A DNA stretch of 37,686 bases from Opitutales bacterium (GCA_018700525.1 JABITN010000092.1:1-37686), one strand, 5' to 3'. Positions 17,362 to 26,730 are shown, numbered from the stretch's first letter. The notes: generated from the sequence alone by a model not told the origin. Translations and numbers: made by a program.

Positions 17362-18021
17362 ATGAAAGGAGGATTACCAAAGGAACCGACGATTAAAGGA
17401 ATGCTTTTCACGGCATTGTCGGGCGCTGCGCTCGGTTTGTTGCTCGGTGCCGTGATTTTGTTGAAGGAAACCCCAACGAAATCAAGGAGTGTAGGTGCGG
17501 GGGTGGAAAATTTGGGAATATACACGGCTGAATATTCGGTTGGGTCTGTGGCATCCGCGGAATCGGCCACGATGCGTTCGCGATTGAGCCGTTTAAGCCG
17601 GAAGACGCCTGGGCCTATTCCGTTTTCGGAGTCCGAGTTGAATCAATATCTTAGCCAATTTCAGAGCACGGATACGAACGCGGACGGCACTCCGGTCGAT
17701 ATCTCGTTTTCGTTGCCGAATATTCGCCTAGAAGAAAAAGCGTTCGTTTTGAACTCAAAGGTGGTCGTGAATCCGAAATCCGATCGTTTCGAAATAATGG
17801 TGCAGGCGTTTTGCCATTTTGAAACTGGACCTGACGGGATTGAAATGAAAATGGATCGAATCATTTTGAATTCGTTTGTCGTACCGGAATTCGGCGGATT
17901 CGTCGGCGATATGTTCCTGTCGAAACTCTCTGCTATATCTTGGCCGGCTGATGTCGTGGATTCCTGGAACGCGATTCGTGAAATCGAATTACTCGAAAAA
18001 AGCCTCGTACTGGTGCTGTAG
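17362..18021 (+). CDS. Unknown single-pass membrane-anchored protein
   Basis: A 219-residue protein I do not recognise. Residues ~11-34 form one hydrophobic segment (MLFTALSGAALGLLLGAVILL), with basic residues before it, so the remainder is probably periplasmic. A linker rich in Ser/Arg follows. The rest looks beta-rich, starting with FSESELNQYLSQF (~89-101) and continuing with alternating strands. This FSExELNxxL start of an extracytoplasmic beta domain recalls anchored lipid-binding or assembly proteins, but I cannot assign a family. AGGAG lies just before the ATG. It is coupled to the DUF4013 gene (6-bp gap), so the two probably act together. Confidence 0.75.
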   Translation: MKGGLPKEPTIKGMLFTALSGAALGLLLGAVILLKETPTKSRSVGAGVENLGIYTAEYSVGSVASAESATMRSRLSRLSRKTPGPIPFSESELNQYLSQFQSTDTNADGTPVDISFSLPNIRLEEKAFVLNSKVVVNPKSDRFEIMVQAFCHFETGPDGIEMKMDRIILNSFVVPEFGGFVGDMFLSKLSAISWPADVVDSWNAIREIELLEKSLVLVL

Positions 18022-18057
18022 CAGGTCCATCGACATTTGCCGAGCGATGTAGTCGTT

Positions 18058-19191
18058 CTAGAAAGATTTTTCGAGCGTCTTCAGATCGATGTTCTCCAGG
18101 ATCATTTGCTGGATCAATGGAATCTTGTCGGTGTCATCGGGTTGAGTTTTTACGGTCATTCCGTGAAGTCGAGACGCGATGACGTAACTATCTTTTTCCG
18201 CTATGATGACTGGTATTGAGCTTTGTCGGATCAATTCGATAAGGCGCGGGTGCGGAGTTATTCCGCGAGTGAGCACGATTCCGGAAATCGATCCGGCCTT
18301 GGACGTGGCTTCGTAGGATAGAGCAGCCATGATGATGTCTTCTCTATCCCCTGGAGTGATTAGTAGAGTGCCTGGCGTGATCGTATTCAGAAATCCAGGA
18401 GCAGTCATTGCTCCGATAATGATATTGCTGACGCGACGCGAAGCGGTGTTATGGATCTCGTGCAGCCACTCGTCACCGGTTTGCCCGAAAATTTGCCGTA
18501 AGTTAGGAGACGTGAGTATCTTTTCGACGGGAAGTAGGCCGAGAAGAGGGATGCCGAGGCTTTCGAGAGCAATGCTGGTGTATTTGCGGATGTAGTCCAT
18601 TTTTTCGATTTGGACTTTGTTTATGATGGCACCGATAACTTCTACGCCTTCTTTGTCGAAGAGCGCTTTATTTAGCGCGATTTCGTCAATGGGTCGTCCT
18701 ATGCCGCCGCGGCTAATGATAATAGCTTTGGCTCCGAGCAACTTTGCTACTCGGGCGTTCGACATATTGAATACGGAGCCGACGCCGGCGTGACCACTTC
18801 CTTCGATGATCGTTAGGTCTTTTTCCCAGGATGCTTGATCGAATGCACTACAAACCTTGTGAGTGAGTTCAGCTCCAGTTTCAATTGGGTTGTCTAGATA
18901 GCGTTTTGTGAATGAGCTATCGATTGCGATAGGGCTCATGCTAGCGATAGGCGTTTGGACTTTGTAGGTCTTTTCCAGCAATACGGAATCTTCGTCGATC
19001 AACTGACCTTCGATTTTGACGAAACGCTGGCCGACTGGCTTGATGAAACCTACCCGCTTATACCTATCCTGGAGTGCCCCAAAAAGACCAAGGCAGGTCG
19101 TAGTCTTACCATCATTCATGCGCGTTGCAGCAACGAATATCCGGTTTGTTTTCGTGTTTTCCGGTCTGGTTTTGAGAGGAGTTTGCGTCAT
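18058..19191 (-). CDS. P-loop/DRTGG protein, separate regulatory half of phosphotransacetylase
   Basis: A 377-residue protein corresponding to the N-terminal half of long phosphate acetyltransferases. It has an AAA_26 (BioD-like) P-loop domain with RMNDGKTTTCLGLFGAL near residues 24-40, a TIIEGSGHAGVGSVF motif, and a DRTGG domain in the C-terminal third (SGIVLTRGITPHP, IPVIIAEKDSY). In E. coli this half is fused to the catalytic domain and affects oligomerisation and allosteric control. Here it is a separate gene, beginning one base after the stop of the catalytic gene (TAG-C-ATG), so the two are translationally coupled. A TTG 24 bases upstream inside the other gene is a less likely start. 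Confidence 0.87.
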   Translation of the reverse strand: MTQTPLKTRPENTKTNRIFVAATRMNDGKTTTCLGLFGALQDRYKRVGFIKPVGQRFVKIEGQLIDEDSVLLEKTYKVQTPIASMSPIAIDSSFTKRYLDNPIETGAELTHKVCSAFDQASWEKDLTIIEGSGHAGVGSVFNMSNARVAKLLGAKAIIISRGGIGRPIDEIALNKALFDKEGVEVIGAIINKVQIEKMDYIRKYTSIALESLGIPLLGLLPVEKILTSPNLRQIFGQTGDEWLHEIHNTASRRVSNIIIGAMTAPGFLNTITPGTLLITPGDREDIIMAALSYEATSKAGSISGIVLTRGITPHPRLIELIRQSSIPVIIAEKDSYVIASRLHGMTVKTQPDDTDKIPLIQQMILENIDLKTLEKSF

Positions 19192-19192
19192 G

Positions 19193-20236
19193 CTAGAGAT
19201 CGCTTTGGCGGTCAAGTAGAAGGCGGTGATCGATGGCCTGGCAACCGACTATGGCGGCCGCCCCGAGAATGTCATGGGCAGTGGCCCCACGGCTTATATC
19301 TGCGGCGGGTTGTTCGAGACCCATTATTATTTGACCGTACTTATTGGCTCCGGAAAGAATGTGAATGAGTTTGGAGGCGATGTTGCCGCTATTCAGATCT
19401 GGAAAAACGAGTACATTCGCGTCGCCGGCGACTGGACTGTCTTCGATTCCTTTTACGTGAGCGGTTGCTCGGTCCAACGCGGCATCGATTTGAATATCGC
19501 CTTCGATGTCGGTCTCCAAATTCCATCGCTTCGCTTTTTCGCGGGCGAGTTTCGTGGCGGCTTGAATTTTGGCGATTGGCGCGTAACGCGGGTTTCCGTG
19601 AGTGGAGTAGCTGAGCATGGCCACCTTAGGGCGAGCGTCGGTGAGGTGATGGGCGAGCGAGGCTGTGGTGATTGCGATGTCTGCAAGCTGCTCTTCTGTA
19701 GGCTCTGGGATAACGCCACAGTCACCCATGAAAAGAGTACCGTCGATACCGACGTTCTTCGCTTCCATGTCGATTACGAGAAGAGATGACGCGGTTTTGA
19801 CGCCTTCTTGAGTGCCGATGATTTGAAAGAGAGGGCGCAAGGCGCTGGATGCTTTGTCAGTAGCACCGGCGATCAGCGCATTCGCTTGCTTGCGTTTGAG
19901 CATCAGGGTCGCGAAGACGTTGGGGTCGAGCGCTGTTTGGCGAATTTCTTCGTCGGATAAGTTTGAGTATTTGGGAAGGGCTTTCAGGTCTTCGACGAAT
20001 TGGTCTAGTTCACTGCTTCGTTCGGGTTCGATAATTCGAATGCCTTTTGTGACGATGCCAAGTTTGGCTGCTTTGTCTTTAATGCGGGCTCGATCGCCTA
20101 TTAACATGGGGGCTCCCATTTGACGGGTTACGATTTGTCGGGCGGCTTGGAGGACTCGAGCGTCTTCTCCGTCGGTAAATACGAATCGCTTGGGGTGATT
20201 CTGAAGCTTACCTATGAGTGTTTCGATTAAGTTCAT
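19193..20236 (-). CDS. pta: Phosphate acetyltransferase, catalytic domain
   Basis: A 347-residue stand-alone PTA_PTB domain, which interconverts acetyl-CoA plus phosphate and acetyl phosphate plus CoA. The family pattern is clear: RFVFTDGEDARVLQAA at the N-terminus, DPNVFATLMLKRKQANALIAGAT, GVKTASSLLVID, GDCGVIPEPTEEQLADIA, AMLSYSTHGN, and VFPDLNSGNIASKLI near the C-terminus. Short Pta enzymes (~330 aa) have only this domain. Acetate kinase is not in the window. It is followed by the P-loop/DRTGG gene one base after its stop. ATG at 20236. Confidence 0.93.
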   Translation of the reverse strand: MNLIETLIGKLQNHPKRFVFTDGEDARVLQAARQIVTRQMGAPMLIGDRARIKDKAAKLGIVTKGIRIIEPERSSELDQFVEDLKALPKYSNLSDEEIRQTALDPNVFATLMLKRKQANALIAGATDKASSALRPLFQIIGTQEGVKTASSLLVIDMEAKNVGIDGTLFMGDCGVIPEPTEEQLADIAITTASLAHHLTDARPKVAMLSYSTHGNPRYAPIAKIQAATKLAREKAKRWNLETDIEGDIQIDAALDRATAHVKGIEDSPVAGDANVLVFPDLNSGNIASKLIHILSGANKYGQIIMGLEQPAADISRGATAHDILGAAAIVGCQAIDHRLLLDRQSDL

Positions 20237-20337
20237 TTTATGCGCGTTTAGTGGCTGCTTAGTCAGCTAATCGAGGATCTTGTTCTGTTACAGGGGTGTT
20301 TTGCTTGGTTGGATGAACAGGATTTTTCGGGTTAAGT

Positions 20338-20365
20338 TAACTAAATGGGATGGGGTAGGTGTCAA
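20338..20365 (-). promoter_or_regulatory. Candidate promoter for the pta pair
   Basis: On the minus strand a perfect -35 hexamer TTGACA (20365-20360) is followed after 16 bases by TAGTTA (20343-20338), which is a poor -10. It lies about 100 bases before the pta ATG in the divergent pta/murJ spacer. The -35 is good; the -10 makes this only tentative. Confidence 0.3.
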
Positions 20366-20471
20366 TCGCAGGAATAGGATTTGTCGGAAAATCGAGGGTT
20401 CAGTTTGGGGCCTTGGCAATTGTTGAGCCAAATGTCTTGCTCGGTAGCAGTCTTTGTCTGTGATTTAGGCA

Positions 20472-22019
20472 ATGTCGAAAATGCTCTCTCGAATTGGTTT
20501 GGTTTCCGCGATGACTCTGATGTCACGCGTGTTCGGACTTTTTCGAGATATTTTGGTGACCGCGGTTTTTGGTACGAGTCTGTTGAATTCGGCATTTGCG
20601 ACAGCGTTTACTTTGCCGAATCTTTTTCGGCGTTTGTTGGGCGAAGGCGCTTTGTCGGCAGCGTTGATGCCGCACCTATCAGAGGAATTAGAGGAGGACG
20701 GCAAGGAAGCAGTATTCCGTTTGATAAACAAAACGTTATCCTGGCTTGTTATCGTGTGCCTGCTCGTGATTGGAGTGGCATATGTTGGATTCGAATACAT
20801 TGAACGAAATTGGGTATCTAGTGAATGGATACTAACGGCAGGGATCGCTAAGTTGGTTTTTCCTTATATTTTGTTTATTTGTTTGGCGGCGGTAGTTTCC
20901 GCTGGTCTGAACCTTCTTGGGCGATTTGCAATTCCTGCAATGACGGCTGTATGGCTGAACTGCAGCATTTTGATTTTGCTGGGAATCGGTGGGTGGCTGT
21001 GGGGCGAGGGTGCTCGTGAGAAAATGAACTTTCTTTGCGGGGGAGTAATGATAGGAGGAGCTTTGCAGTTGATAGCTCCGTCCGTGGCTTTGATGCGCGA
21101 GGGGTGGCGGCCGAGATTGGATTATAGTGTTTCAACGCGATTAAAGGCTGTGCTTTTCCTGACGCTTCCTGGGATTTATGGAACGGCAGCGCATCAGATA
21201 AATATTATGGTTTCGCGCGTTTTGGCACTGGATTTCAATGATTCGGGCGCTGCGTTAATTAATTTGGCAAATCGTCTTGTTGAGCTTCCGATGGGGGTGT
21301 TCGTGATAGCGATTTCGACGGTGGTTTTTCCTGCATTGGCAAAGGCTTCCGCTTCTGGTCGAAATGAAGATTTTTCGGTGACTTACCGAAATGGAATCTC
21401 ACTATCGATAATGATAGCCTTGCCCGCGGCAGTTGGACTATCGATTTTGGCTCCGGAAATTATCGCGACACTTTTCGAACATGGCGAGTTTACTGAACCG
21501 GATACAGCTGACCTGGTGCCGATCCTGATTATTTGCGCGATTGGAATGCCTTTCTATTCCTTTGTTTCTATTGAAGTACGTGCTTATTATTCGCTTAAGG
21601 ATGTAAAGACTCCGGTGAAGAGTTCGACGATTGCATTGGTTTTGAACCTTGCTCTTAGCATTACGTTATTGCGATGGCTAAACCGTATTGAAGCTTTGGT
21701 TATCGCTAGTAACGTTGCAGTAGTACTACAGGCAACTTATCTGCACTTCGGCTTGCGATCAAAGGGTATAAATTTGCGATTGCGATTGGTTCTTCCGACA
21801 ATTTTTAAGTTCATATGCGGAAGTGTAGTAATGGGGATTGTTTTGTGGTTTGGGAAATGGGGATTAGAGCAGTTCGATTTTGGAATTTGGCGTTCTTCAG
21901 TTTATTTGGTGATATTGATTCCCCTGGGAGCTCTGGTATATTTCGTCTTTTTGAAAGCATTGGGATTGAGAGAAATCGAAGAGGTATTGACTGCTATTCG
22001 GAAAAAGCGGCGGAATTAG
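20472..22019 (+). CDS. murJ: Lipid II flippase MurJ (MviN)
   Basis: A 515-residue polytopic protein of the MOP superfamily that flips the peptidoglycan precursor lipid II across the inner membrane. The N-terminal signature SAMTLMSRVFGLFRDILVTAVFG and then FTLPNLFRRLLGEGALSAALMP is diagnostic. Further along are INIMVSRVLA, LPMGVFVIAISTVVFPALAK and LFEHGEFT. About 14 hydrophobic segments are visible, as expected. The start ATG at 20472 gives the canonical N-terminus. The FAD oxidase gene follows after 75 bp on the same strand. Confidence 0.96.
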   Translation: MSKMLSRIGLVSAMTLMSRVFGLFRDILVTAVFGTSLLNSAFATAFTLPNLFRRLLGEGALSAALMPHLSEELEEDGKEAVFRLINKTLSWLVIVCLLVIGVAYVGFEYIERNWVSSEWILTAGIAKLVFPYILFICLAAVVSAGLNLLGRFAIPAMTAVWLNCSILILLGIGGWLWGEGAREKMNFLCGGVMIGGALQLIAPSVALMREGWRPRLDYSVSTRLKAVLFLTLPGIYGTAAHQINIMVSRVLALDFNDSGAALINLANRLVELPMGVFVIAISTVVFPALAKASASGRNEDFSVTYRNGISLSIMIALPAAVGLSILAPEIIATLFEHGEFTEPDTADLVPILIICAIGMPFYSFVSIEVRAYYSLKDVKTPVKSSTIALVLNLALSITLLRWLNRIEALVIASNVAVVLQATYLHFGLRSKGINLRLRLVLPTIFKFICGSVVMGIVLWFGKWGLEQFDFGIWRSSVYLVILIPLGALVYFVFLKALGLREIEEVLTAIRKKRRN

Positions 22020-22094
22020 GTCAATTGCTGGTCTGATTTTGCAATTGCTTGTAGCGTTGCTGGCGAAACGTTTATACCAATCAGCATCTTGATT

Positions 22095-23555
22095 ATGAAA
22101 AAGAGAAAGACTTTTGGGAAAGCGACTCAGGAACTTCGCGAGCAATTGGGCTCTAGGAAAGTATTGTTGGAGGGTAACCGAAAATTCATGGCATCTTTTG
22201 ACAGCAGTAAGCTGTCCTTTGAATACGATGCTTTGATTCGCGCTCGAGTGGACTCGGATGTCGGAGTGGTCCTCAAGTTGGCAAATGCCTACAAGGTGCC
22301 AGTGACGGCACGGGGAACCGGTACATCGTTAACGGGTTCGGCCAGTCCTGTTCGCGGCGGCTGGGTGTTGGATATGACTCTTATGAAACGCATCGCGATT
22401 CGTAAAGAGAAAGCGATGGTTGTGGTTCAGTCGGGCGCAGTGGTTTCGGATATTCAGGCGGCAGCGGATGCGGAGGGGCTTTTCTATCCGCCCGATCCTT
22501 CGTCGCTGAAGTATTGTACGATTGGTGGCAATATTGCCTGTAATGCCGGTGGTATGCGTTGCGCGAAGTATGGGGTGACACGGGATTTTGTTTTGGCATT
22601 GGAAGGCTATTTGCCGAATGGTGAAAAGGTGTCTTGGGGCGGCGAATACAAGAAATATGCCACAGGCTACAATATTCGAGATCTTTGGATCGGCAGCGAG
22701 GGTACCTTGGGCGTGGTTACGAAAGCAGTACTGCGTCTCGTTCCGAAACCCGAGGGGAGATGGACTTGCGTGGCTGCTTTCGAGAATGAACGTAAAGCAT
22801 TGTCGGCGGTTAAGTCTCTGTTGGGCGAAGGTTTGGTTCCCTCTATTCTTGAATACTTGGATGTGAACTCGGTTCATTGCGCGGAAGATATCGCAGGAGT
22901 GAGGCTTTTTAAGGAAGTGGGTGGAAAGCCTCTTCTGTTGATCGAGTTCGATGGTAATCCGAGCGACCTTAGATTGGCGAAGCGAACCGTTAGGGCTTGG
23001 GCGGATCGTTTAGCTTTGGCGTTCAAAGAAGCCCGTGGCGACAAAGCAGCCGACAATTTGTGGGAAGTTAGGCGCAAGTGTAGTGGAGCGATGTTTGCTT
23101 TGGGCAATGCGAAGATTAACGAAGACATTGTGGTGCCGCTGGAAAGTCAGCTGAAGTTTTCGGATCAACTAAAGCGTTTGCAAAAGCGTTGGAATTTGCC
23201 GATGCCGACTTTCGGGCACGCAGCGGATGGGAATTTTCATGTGAATATCATGTTCCACCGCGAGGACCCGGATGAGCTGGAACGAGCGGAAGGCGCGGTG
23301 GGAGACCTCATGAAAATGGTAGTGGATCTCGGGGGAATGATCTCAGGCGAACATGGGATCGGACTCGCGAAGTCACCATTTCTTCGCATTGCTAAAAGCG
23401 AGGCGGAGGTCGCCGCAATGTTAGCGATTAAGAAGGCGTTGGATCCAAAACGAATCTTGAACCCAGGTAAGATATTCGAACCCTATCAGGTTTGGAAGCA
23501 GCAGCCGATTACGGCAGGGCTTCCTTGGGATAAGAAGCCGATCTTGAGAAAGTAA
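22095..23555 (+). CDS. FAD-binding oxidoreductase, GlcD/D-lactate dehydrogenase type
   Basis: A 486-residue flavoprotein of the vanillyl-alcohol oxidase superfamily. The FAD-binding PCMH domain has PVTARGTGTSLTGSASP (69-85), PPDPSSLKYCTIGGNIACNAGG and GYNIRDLWIGSEGTLGVVT. The C-terminal FAD-linked oxidase domain has FGHAADGNFHVNIM with the metal- or substrate-binding histidines, and SGEHGIGLAKSPFL. It probably oxidises glycolate, D-lactate or a related 2-hydroxy acid. The Fe-S partner subunits (GlcE/GlcF) are absent nearby, so a single-subunit D-lactate dehydrogenase-like enzyme is as likely as GlcD. ATG at 22095 is preferred to the TTG two codons before. Confidence 0.88.
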   Translation: MKKRKTFGKATQELREQLGSRKVLLEGNRKFMASFDSSKLSFEYDALIRARVDSDVGVVLKLANAYKVPVTARGTGTSLTGSASPVRGGWVLDMTLMKRIAIRKEKAMVVVQSGAVVSDIQAAADAEGLFYPPDPSSLKYCTIGGNIACNAGGMRCAKYGVTRDFVLALEGYLPNGEKVSWGGEYKKYATGYNIRDLWIGSEGTLGVVTKAVLRLVPKPEGRWTCVAAFENERKALSAVKSLLGEGLVPSILEYLDVNSVHCAEDIAGVRLFKEVGGKPLLLIEFDGNPSDLRLAKRTVRAWADRLALAFKEARGDKAADNLWEVRRKCSGAMFALGNAKINEDIVVPLESQLKFSDQLKRLQKRWNLPMPTFGHAADGNFHVNIMFHREDPDELERAEGAVGDLMKMVVDLGGMISGEHGIGLAKSPFLRIAKSEAEVAAMLAIKKALDPKRILNPGKIFEPYQVWKQQPITAGLPWDKKPILRK

Positions 23556-23749
23556 TTTGTTGTGTGGGGCTTTGTCGCCGAAAGGTGGGAGGTGGTTTTT
23601 CTAATTTCAGAGATCTGTTTCGCGGTCAATATACCTCGTATGTACGTGCCAAGGAGGGTTTATTGAGCTAGGGCAACCTTGATCGTTTGGAGATGGATGA
23701 AGGTGCACTCGGTTTTTGCTGGAGGATTGAATTGGTATTGGCAATACAC

Positions 23750-25264
23750 TTACAGGTTTGGCCATTGGGGTTTTCCGCCTTTTTTCGTCAGTGGCATTTG
23801 GGCATCGGAATCTTTTAGGGCGGTATTCATCGCTTTTAACATGGCCTGAAGCTTCTCAGGGTTGGACGAGGCGAGGTTGTGCGATTCGTAAGGGTCTTCG
23901 GTTAAGTGAAAGAGTTCGATCTTGGCGTCGCTGGGGCCAGAGGTTTTGTCGTAGTGGTAGATCAACTTCCAATCGCCGTTGCGGTAGGCGGTGAAGTAGG
24001 AGCTGCGGTGGCTGTGGGGGAAGTGCATGAGAAACTCCCGGTCATTGGCGCTGCCGGCTTCGTCGGCGAAGAGCGGACTGAGGTCGATACCGTCCACGAT
24101 GTGGTTGCCCTGCTCGCCTCCCGCGGCTGCGAGCACGGTACTGAAGATGTCGTAGACGGTACCGATGTCGCGGCTATTGATCACGTCTTGTGGAATAGGG
24201 CGTAGTTTCTGAAAGGCGTTGCTGGAATCCGGCCTGGCCCAGGCGGCGATGAATGGCACGCGCATGCCGCCTTCGTAGTGCGTGCCTTTTTTGGCGCGGA
24301 GAGGGGCGGAGCTGGAGATGGCGTGGACATCTCCCATCGGAGCGTCGGTGCCGTTGTCGCCGAGGAAAAACACGAGCGTGTTGTCGGCGACGCCGAGTTT
24401 TTCGAGATGATCGAGCATATCTCCGAGGGATTTGTCCATGCCTTCGATCATAGTGGCGAAGTTGGCGTGCCGTTCGGATCCAGCGTCTTTGTAATTGGCG
24501 GCGAAACGCGCGTCGCCTTGGAAGGGCGAGTGAACGGCGTAGTGGGACATGTAGGCGAAGAAGGGCATTTCGTCGTCTACGGCCTGGGTGATGGCATCGT
24601 TCATTTCGAGGGTCAGCGCTTCGGTGAGGAAGATGTCTTGGCCGTGGTATTTCTCTAGTCCGGGAACGGCTCGCTGCACGCGGTTCTTTTTGGCCCAGCC
24701 GAAATGTTCGGTTCCTAGGTAGCTGCCGGGCTGACCGTAGGCACAGCCTCCTATGTTGATTTCGAAACCGATGTTTCTGGGATCCGAGGCGTAGGAGTCG
24801 TTGGGGCCGAAATGGGCCTTGCCGGCGTGGATGGTGCGATAGCCCACTTCGCGCAAGAGCGAGGGAAGTGTGACGGCCCCTTTGGTGAATCCTTGCCAAT
24901 TCCAGTCGGCGGGACCGAGTTCGCCAGTGTTTTTGGTTTCGGGTTTGATGAACTGAGTGGTGGTATGGCGGGCTGAGGTTTGGCCATTCATGATCGAAGC
25001 GCGGGTAGGGGAACAGACGCTCATGGCGTAAAACTGACTGAAACGCGTGCCCTGTTTGGCGAGTCGTTCCATGTTAGGTGTGCGATAGAAGTCGTTGAGG
25101 GCGTGACGCTCCGGATTACCGTCTTTGTCGGTCAGAAAGGGGAGCGAGCTATCCATCAGTCCCATGTCGTCCACCAGGAAGACGACGATGTTGGGTTTTT
25201 CAACGGCGAATGCGGAGAGCGTACCGATGATCAGGCAAAGGATAAGAAGGCGAAACGATTTCAT
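23750..25264 (-). CDS. Secreted sulfatase (S1 family, Cys-type)
   Basis: A 504-residue exported sulfatase. Residues 1-20 form a signal peptide (KSFRLLILCLIIGTLSAFA). The metal site starts with D32/D33 (VDDMG). The modification motif is C84-S-P-T-R88, where Cys becomes formylglycine. K149/H151 (AGKAHFG), H241, D303/N304 (GDNG) and K326 (KKGTHYEGGMRVP) complete the active site. Sulfate ester hydrolysis is secure; the substrate is not, though algal or host polysaccharides are usual in marine Verrucomicrobia. I chose the ATG at 25264 because it begins the signal peptide; the frame stays open 135 bases further upstream. No maturase gene is visible. It lies downstream of the serC gene, 317 bp away, and probably has its own promoter. 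Confidence 0.93.
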   Translation of the reverse strand: MKSFRLLILCLIIGTLSAFAVEKPNIVVFLVDDMGLMDSSLPFLTDKDGNPERHALNDFYRTPNMERLAKQGTRFSQFYAMSVCSPTRASIMNGQTSARHTTTQFIKPETKNTGELGPADWNWQGFTKGAVTLPSLLREVGYRTIHAGKAHFGPNDSYASDPRNIGFEINIGGCAYGQPGSYLGTEHFGWAKKNRVQRAVPGLEKYHGQDIFLTEALTLEMNDAITQAVDDEMPFFAYMSHYAVHSPFQGDARFAANYKDAGSERHANFATMIEGMDKSLGDMLDHLEKLGVADNTLVFFLGDNGTDAPMGDVHAISSSAPLRAKKGTHYEGGMRVPFIAAWARPDSSNAFQKLRPIPQDVINSRDIGTVYDIFSTVLAAAGGEQGNHIVDGIDLSPLFADEAGSANDREFLMHFPHSHRSSYFTAYRNGDWKLIYHYDKTSGPSDAKIELFHLTEDPYESHNLASSNPEKLQAMLKAMNTALKDSDAQMPLTKKGGKPQWPNL

Positions 25265-25385
25265 AGAAATAGGGGGAATTTCAATTTTTTTGATTAGCGA
25301 GTGCGTTGCAGAAATGTTGCGCTTTTGAAGAGTAAGGTGAATTTCGTCCGCTAAAAGGCTGTTAGTGAACATAGGAGAGTTTATC

Positions 25386-25411
25386 CCTCGATCCCACAAG
25401 CTAGATCGAGG
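25386..25411. promoter_or_regulatory. Perfect 8-bp inverted repeat upstream of the sulfatase
   Basis: CCTCGATC (25386-25393) and GATCGAGG (25404-25411) are exact reverse complements around a 10-base spacer. The site is about 122 bases before the sulfatase start, a reasonable place for an operator. It could also act as an RNA hairpin. The binding protein is unknown. Confidence 0.4.
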
Positions 25412-25553
25412 CGTAAAGCCTATTCCAAGAGGTTCTTAATCGTATCCCTAATCGGTTGTGATTAAGATCATGATTGAGGTTTTTATGAAGATTTCGGGAT
25501 GGGCTCTGCTTCGGACTAGAGCTTGCTCTGCAATGGTCCAGCTTAGCGGGAAG

Positions 25554-25566
25554 ATCGGCCGCTACC
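25554..25566 (+). repeat. Intergenic 13-mer ATCGGCCGCTACC, copy 1
   Basis: Identical 13 bases occur at 37062-37074, also in a spacer and also followed within 10 bases by ATGAAA. The 9-mer core GGCCGCTAC appears a third time, inverted, at 30644-30652. Probably a remnant of an intergenic repeat family. Confidence 0.45.
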
Positions 25567-25581
25567 AAAAAATGAAAACCG

Positions 25582-26730
25582 TTAGGCGTTCTTAATTTCC
25601 TGATAGGCCCAGTCTAGCCAAGGAAGTAGGGCTTCGGTGTCGCTTGCGTCGACTGTCGCGCCGCCCCAAAGGCGAATGCCGGATGGTGCGTCACGGTAGG
25701 ATCCGAAGTCGTAGGCGACTTCTTCTTTGGCGACGAGGGCTACGAGTTGTTTCGCTTTGGCTGCTTGATCTTCTGGCGAAAGTCCCTGGTACCATGGATC
25801 GACGATTTTCAAGCAAATCGAAGTATTGGAACGTTCATCGGCCTTCTCGGCCAGAAAGTCGATCCAGTTCGATTGTTCAACCCAGGATTCGACTGTTTTG
25901 AGATTTGCTTCGGAGCGTTGGATGAGAGCCGGTAGCCCGCCGATTTCTTCGGCCCAACGCAATCCATCGACTGCGTCTTCGATGCAGAGCATGGAGATCG
26001 TGTTGATGGTTGCTCCCGAGAAAATGCCTTTGATGAGCTTGCCGCCTTTTGTGAGACGGAAAATTTTCGGAAGCGGCCAAGAAGGAGTATAGCTCTCGAG
26101 GCGTTCAATCGCCCGCGGACTGAGGACGATCATGCCATGAGCGCCTTCGCCTCCCATGACTTTCTGCCAGGACCAAGTGACGACATCGAGTTTGTCCCAT
26201 GGTAAGTCCATTGCGAACGCAGCCGATGTGGCATCGCAGATTGTGAGTCCTTCGCGATCGGAGGGAATCCAATCGCCATTGGTGACTTTGACTCCCGAGG
26301 TCGTTCCGTTCCAGGTGAAGACAACATCGTTGGCGAAATTGACTGAAGAAAGATCGGGGAGCTTGCCGTAGTCGGCAGTGAGCGTGTTGACGTTGTCGAG
26401 TTTGAGTTGCTTTTGTACGTCGGTGATCCAGCCGGAGCCGAATGATTCCCAGGCGAGCATGTCTACGCCACGTTGGCCAAGTAGAGACCACAAAGCCATT
26501 TCAACGGCACCGGTATCGGATGCGGGTACAATGCCGCAAACGTAAGTTTCTGGAAGTCCGAGGATCGCTTTCGAACGATCGATAACCTCTTCGATGCGCT
26601 CCTTAGCGGGTTTGGCGCGATGCGATCGTCCGACAAGCGCGTTTTCCAGGCTCGCGATAGACCAGCCAGGTCGTTTCGAGCAAGGCCCCGAAGAGAAGAA
26701 CGGGCGATTCGGTTTTTGTGTTGGTTTCAT
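25582..26730 (-). CDS. serC: Phosphoserine aminotransferase
   Basis: A 382-residue class V PLP aminotransferase making 3-phosphoserine from 3-phosphohydroxypyruvate and glutamate in serine (and possibly pyridoxal phosphate) synthesis. The N-terminus [17 protein letters not shown] and [19 protein letters not shown] mark the SerC type found in alphaproteobacteria and archaea rather than the E. coli form. D166 (CDATSA) and the Schiff-base K190 ([14 protein letters not shown]) are in place. Length 382 fits that subgroup. It lies 56 bp downstream of surE on the same strand, and cotranscription is likely. Confidence 0.93.
   Translation of the reverse strand: MKPTQKPNRPFFSSGPCSKRPGWSIASLENALVGRSHRAKPAKERIEEVIDRSKAILGLPETYVCGIVPASDTGAVEMALWSLLGQRGVDMLAWESFGSGWITDVQKQLKLDNVNTLTADYGKLPDLSSVNFANDVVFTWNGTTSGVKVTNGDWIPSDREGLTICDATSAAFAMDLPWDKLDVVTWSWQKVMGGEGAHGMIVLSPRAIERLESYTPSWPLPKIFRLTKGGKLIKGIFSGATINTISMLCIEDAVDGLRWAEEIGGLPALIQRSEANLKTVESWVEQSNWIDFLAEKADERSNTSICLKIVDPWYQGLSPEDQAAKAKQLVALVAKEEVAYDFGSYRDAPSGIRLWGGATVDASDTEALLPWLDWAYQEIKNA

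Larger units (their letters stand above)
25265..25581. other. 317-bp spacer between serC and the sulfatase gene
   Basis: This probably holds the sulfatase promoter region. It contains a perfect 8-bp-arm inverted repeat (25386-25411), a second small hairpin near 25520 (AGAGC-TT-GCTCT), and a 13-mer (25554-25566) shared with the gcvP/nth spacer. No coding sequence, no good terminator for serC and no clear promoter hexamers were found. Confidence 0.5.

Noticed and set aside
23556-23749. Bidirectional terminator between the converging GlcD-type and sulfatase genes
   Set aside because: The best candidate (GTATT-GGC-AATAC near 23734) is only 5 bp and has no T-run.
24174-24899. 241-residue minus-strand ORF inside the sulfatase gene
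   Set aside because: Arg-rich out-of-frame shadow of a GC-rich gene that has clear sulfatase motifs.
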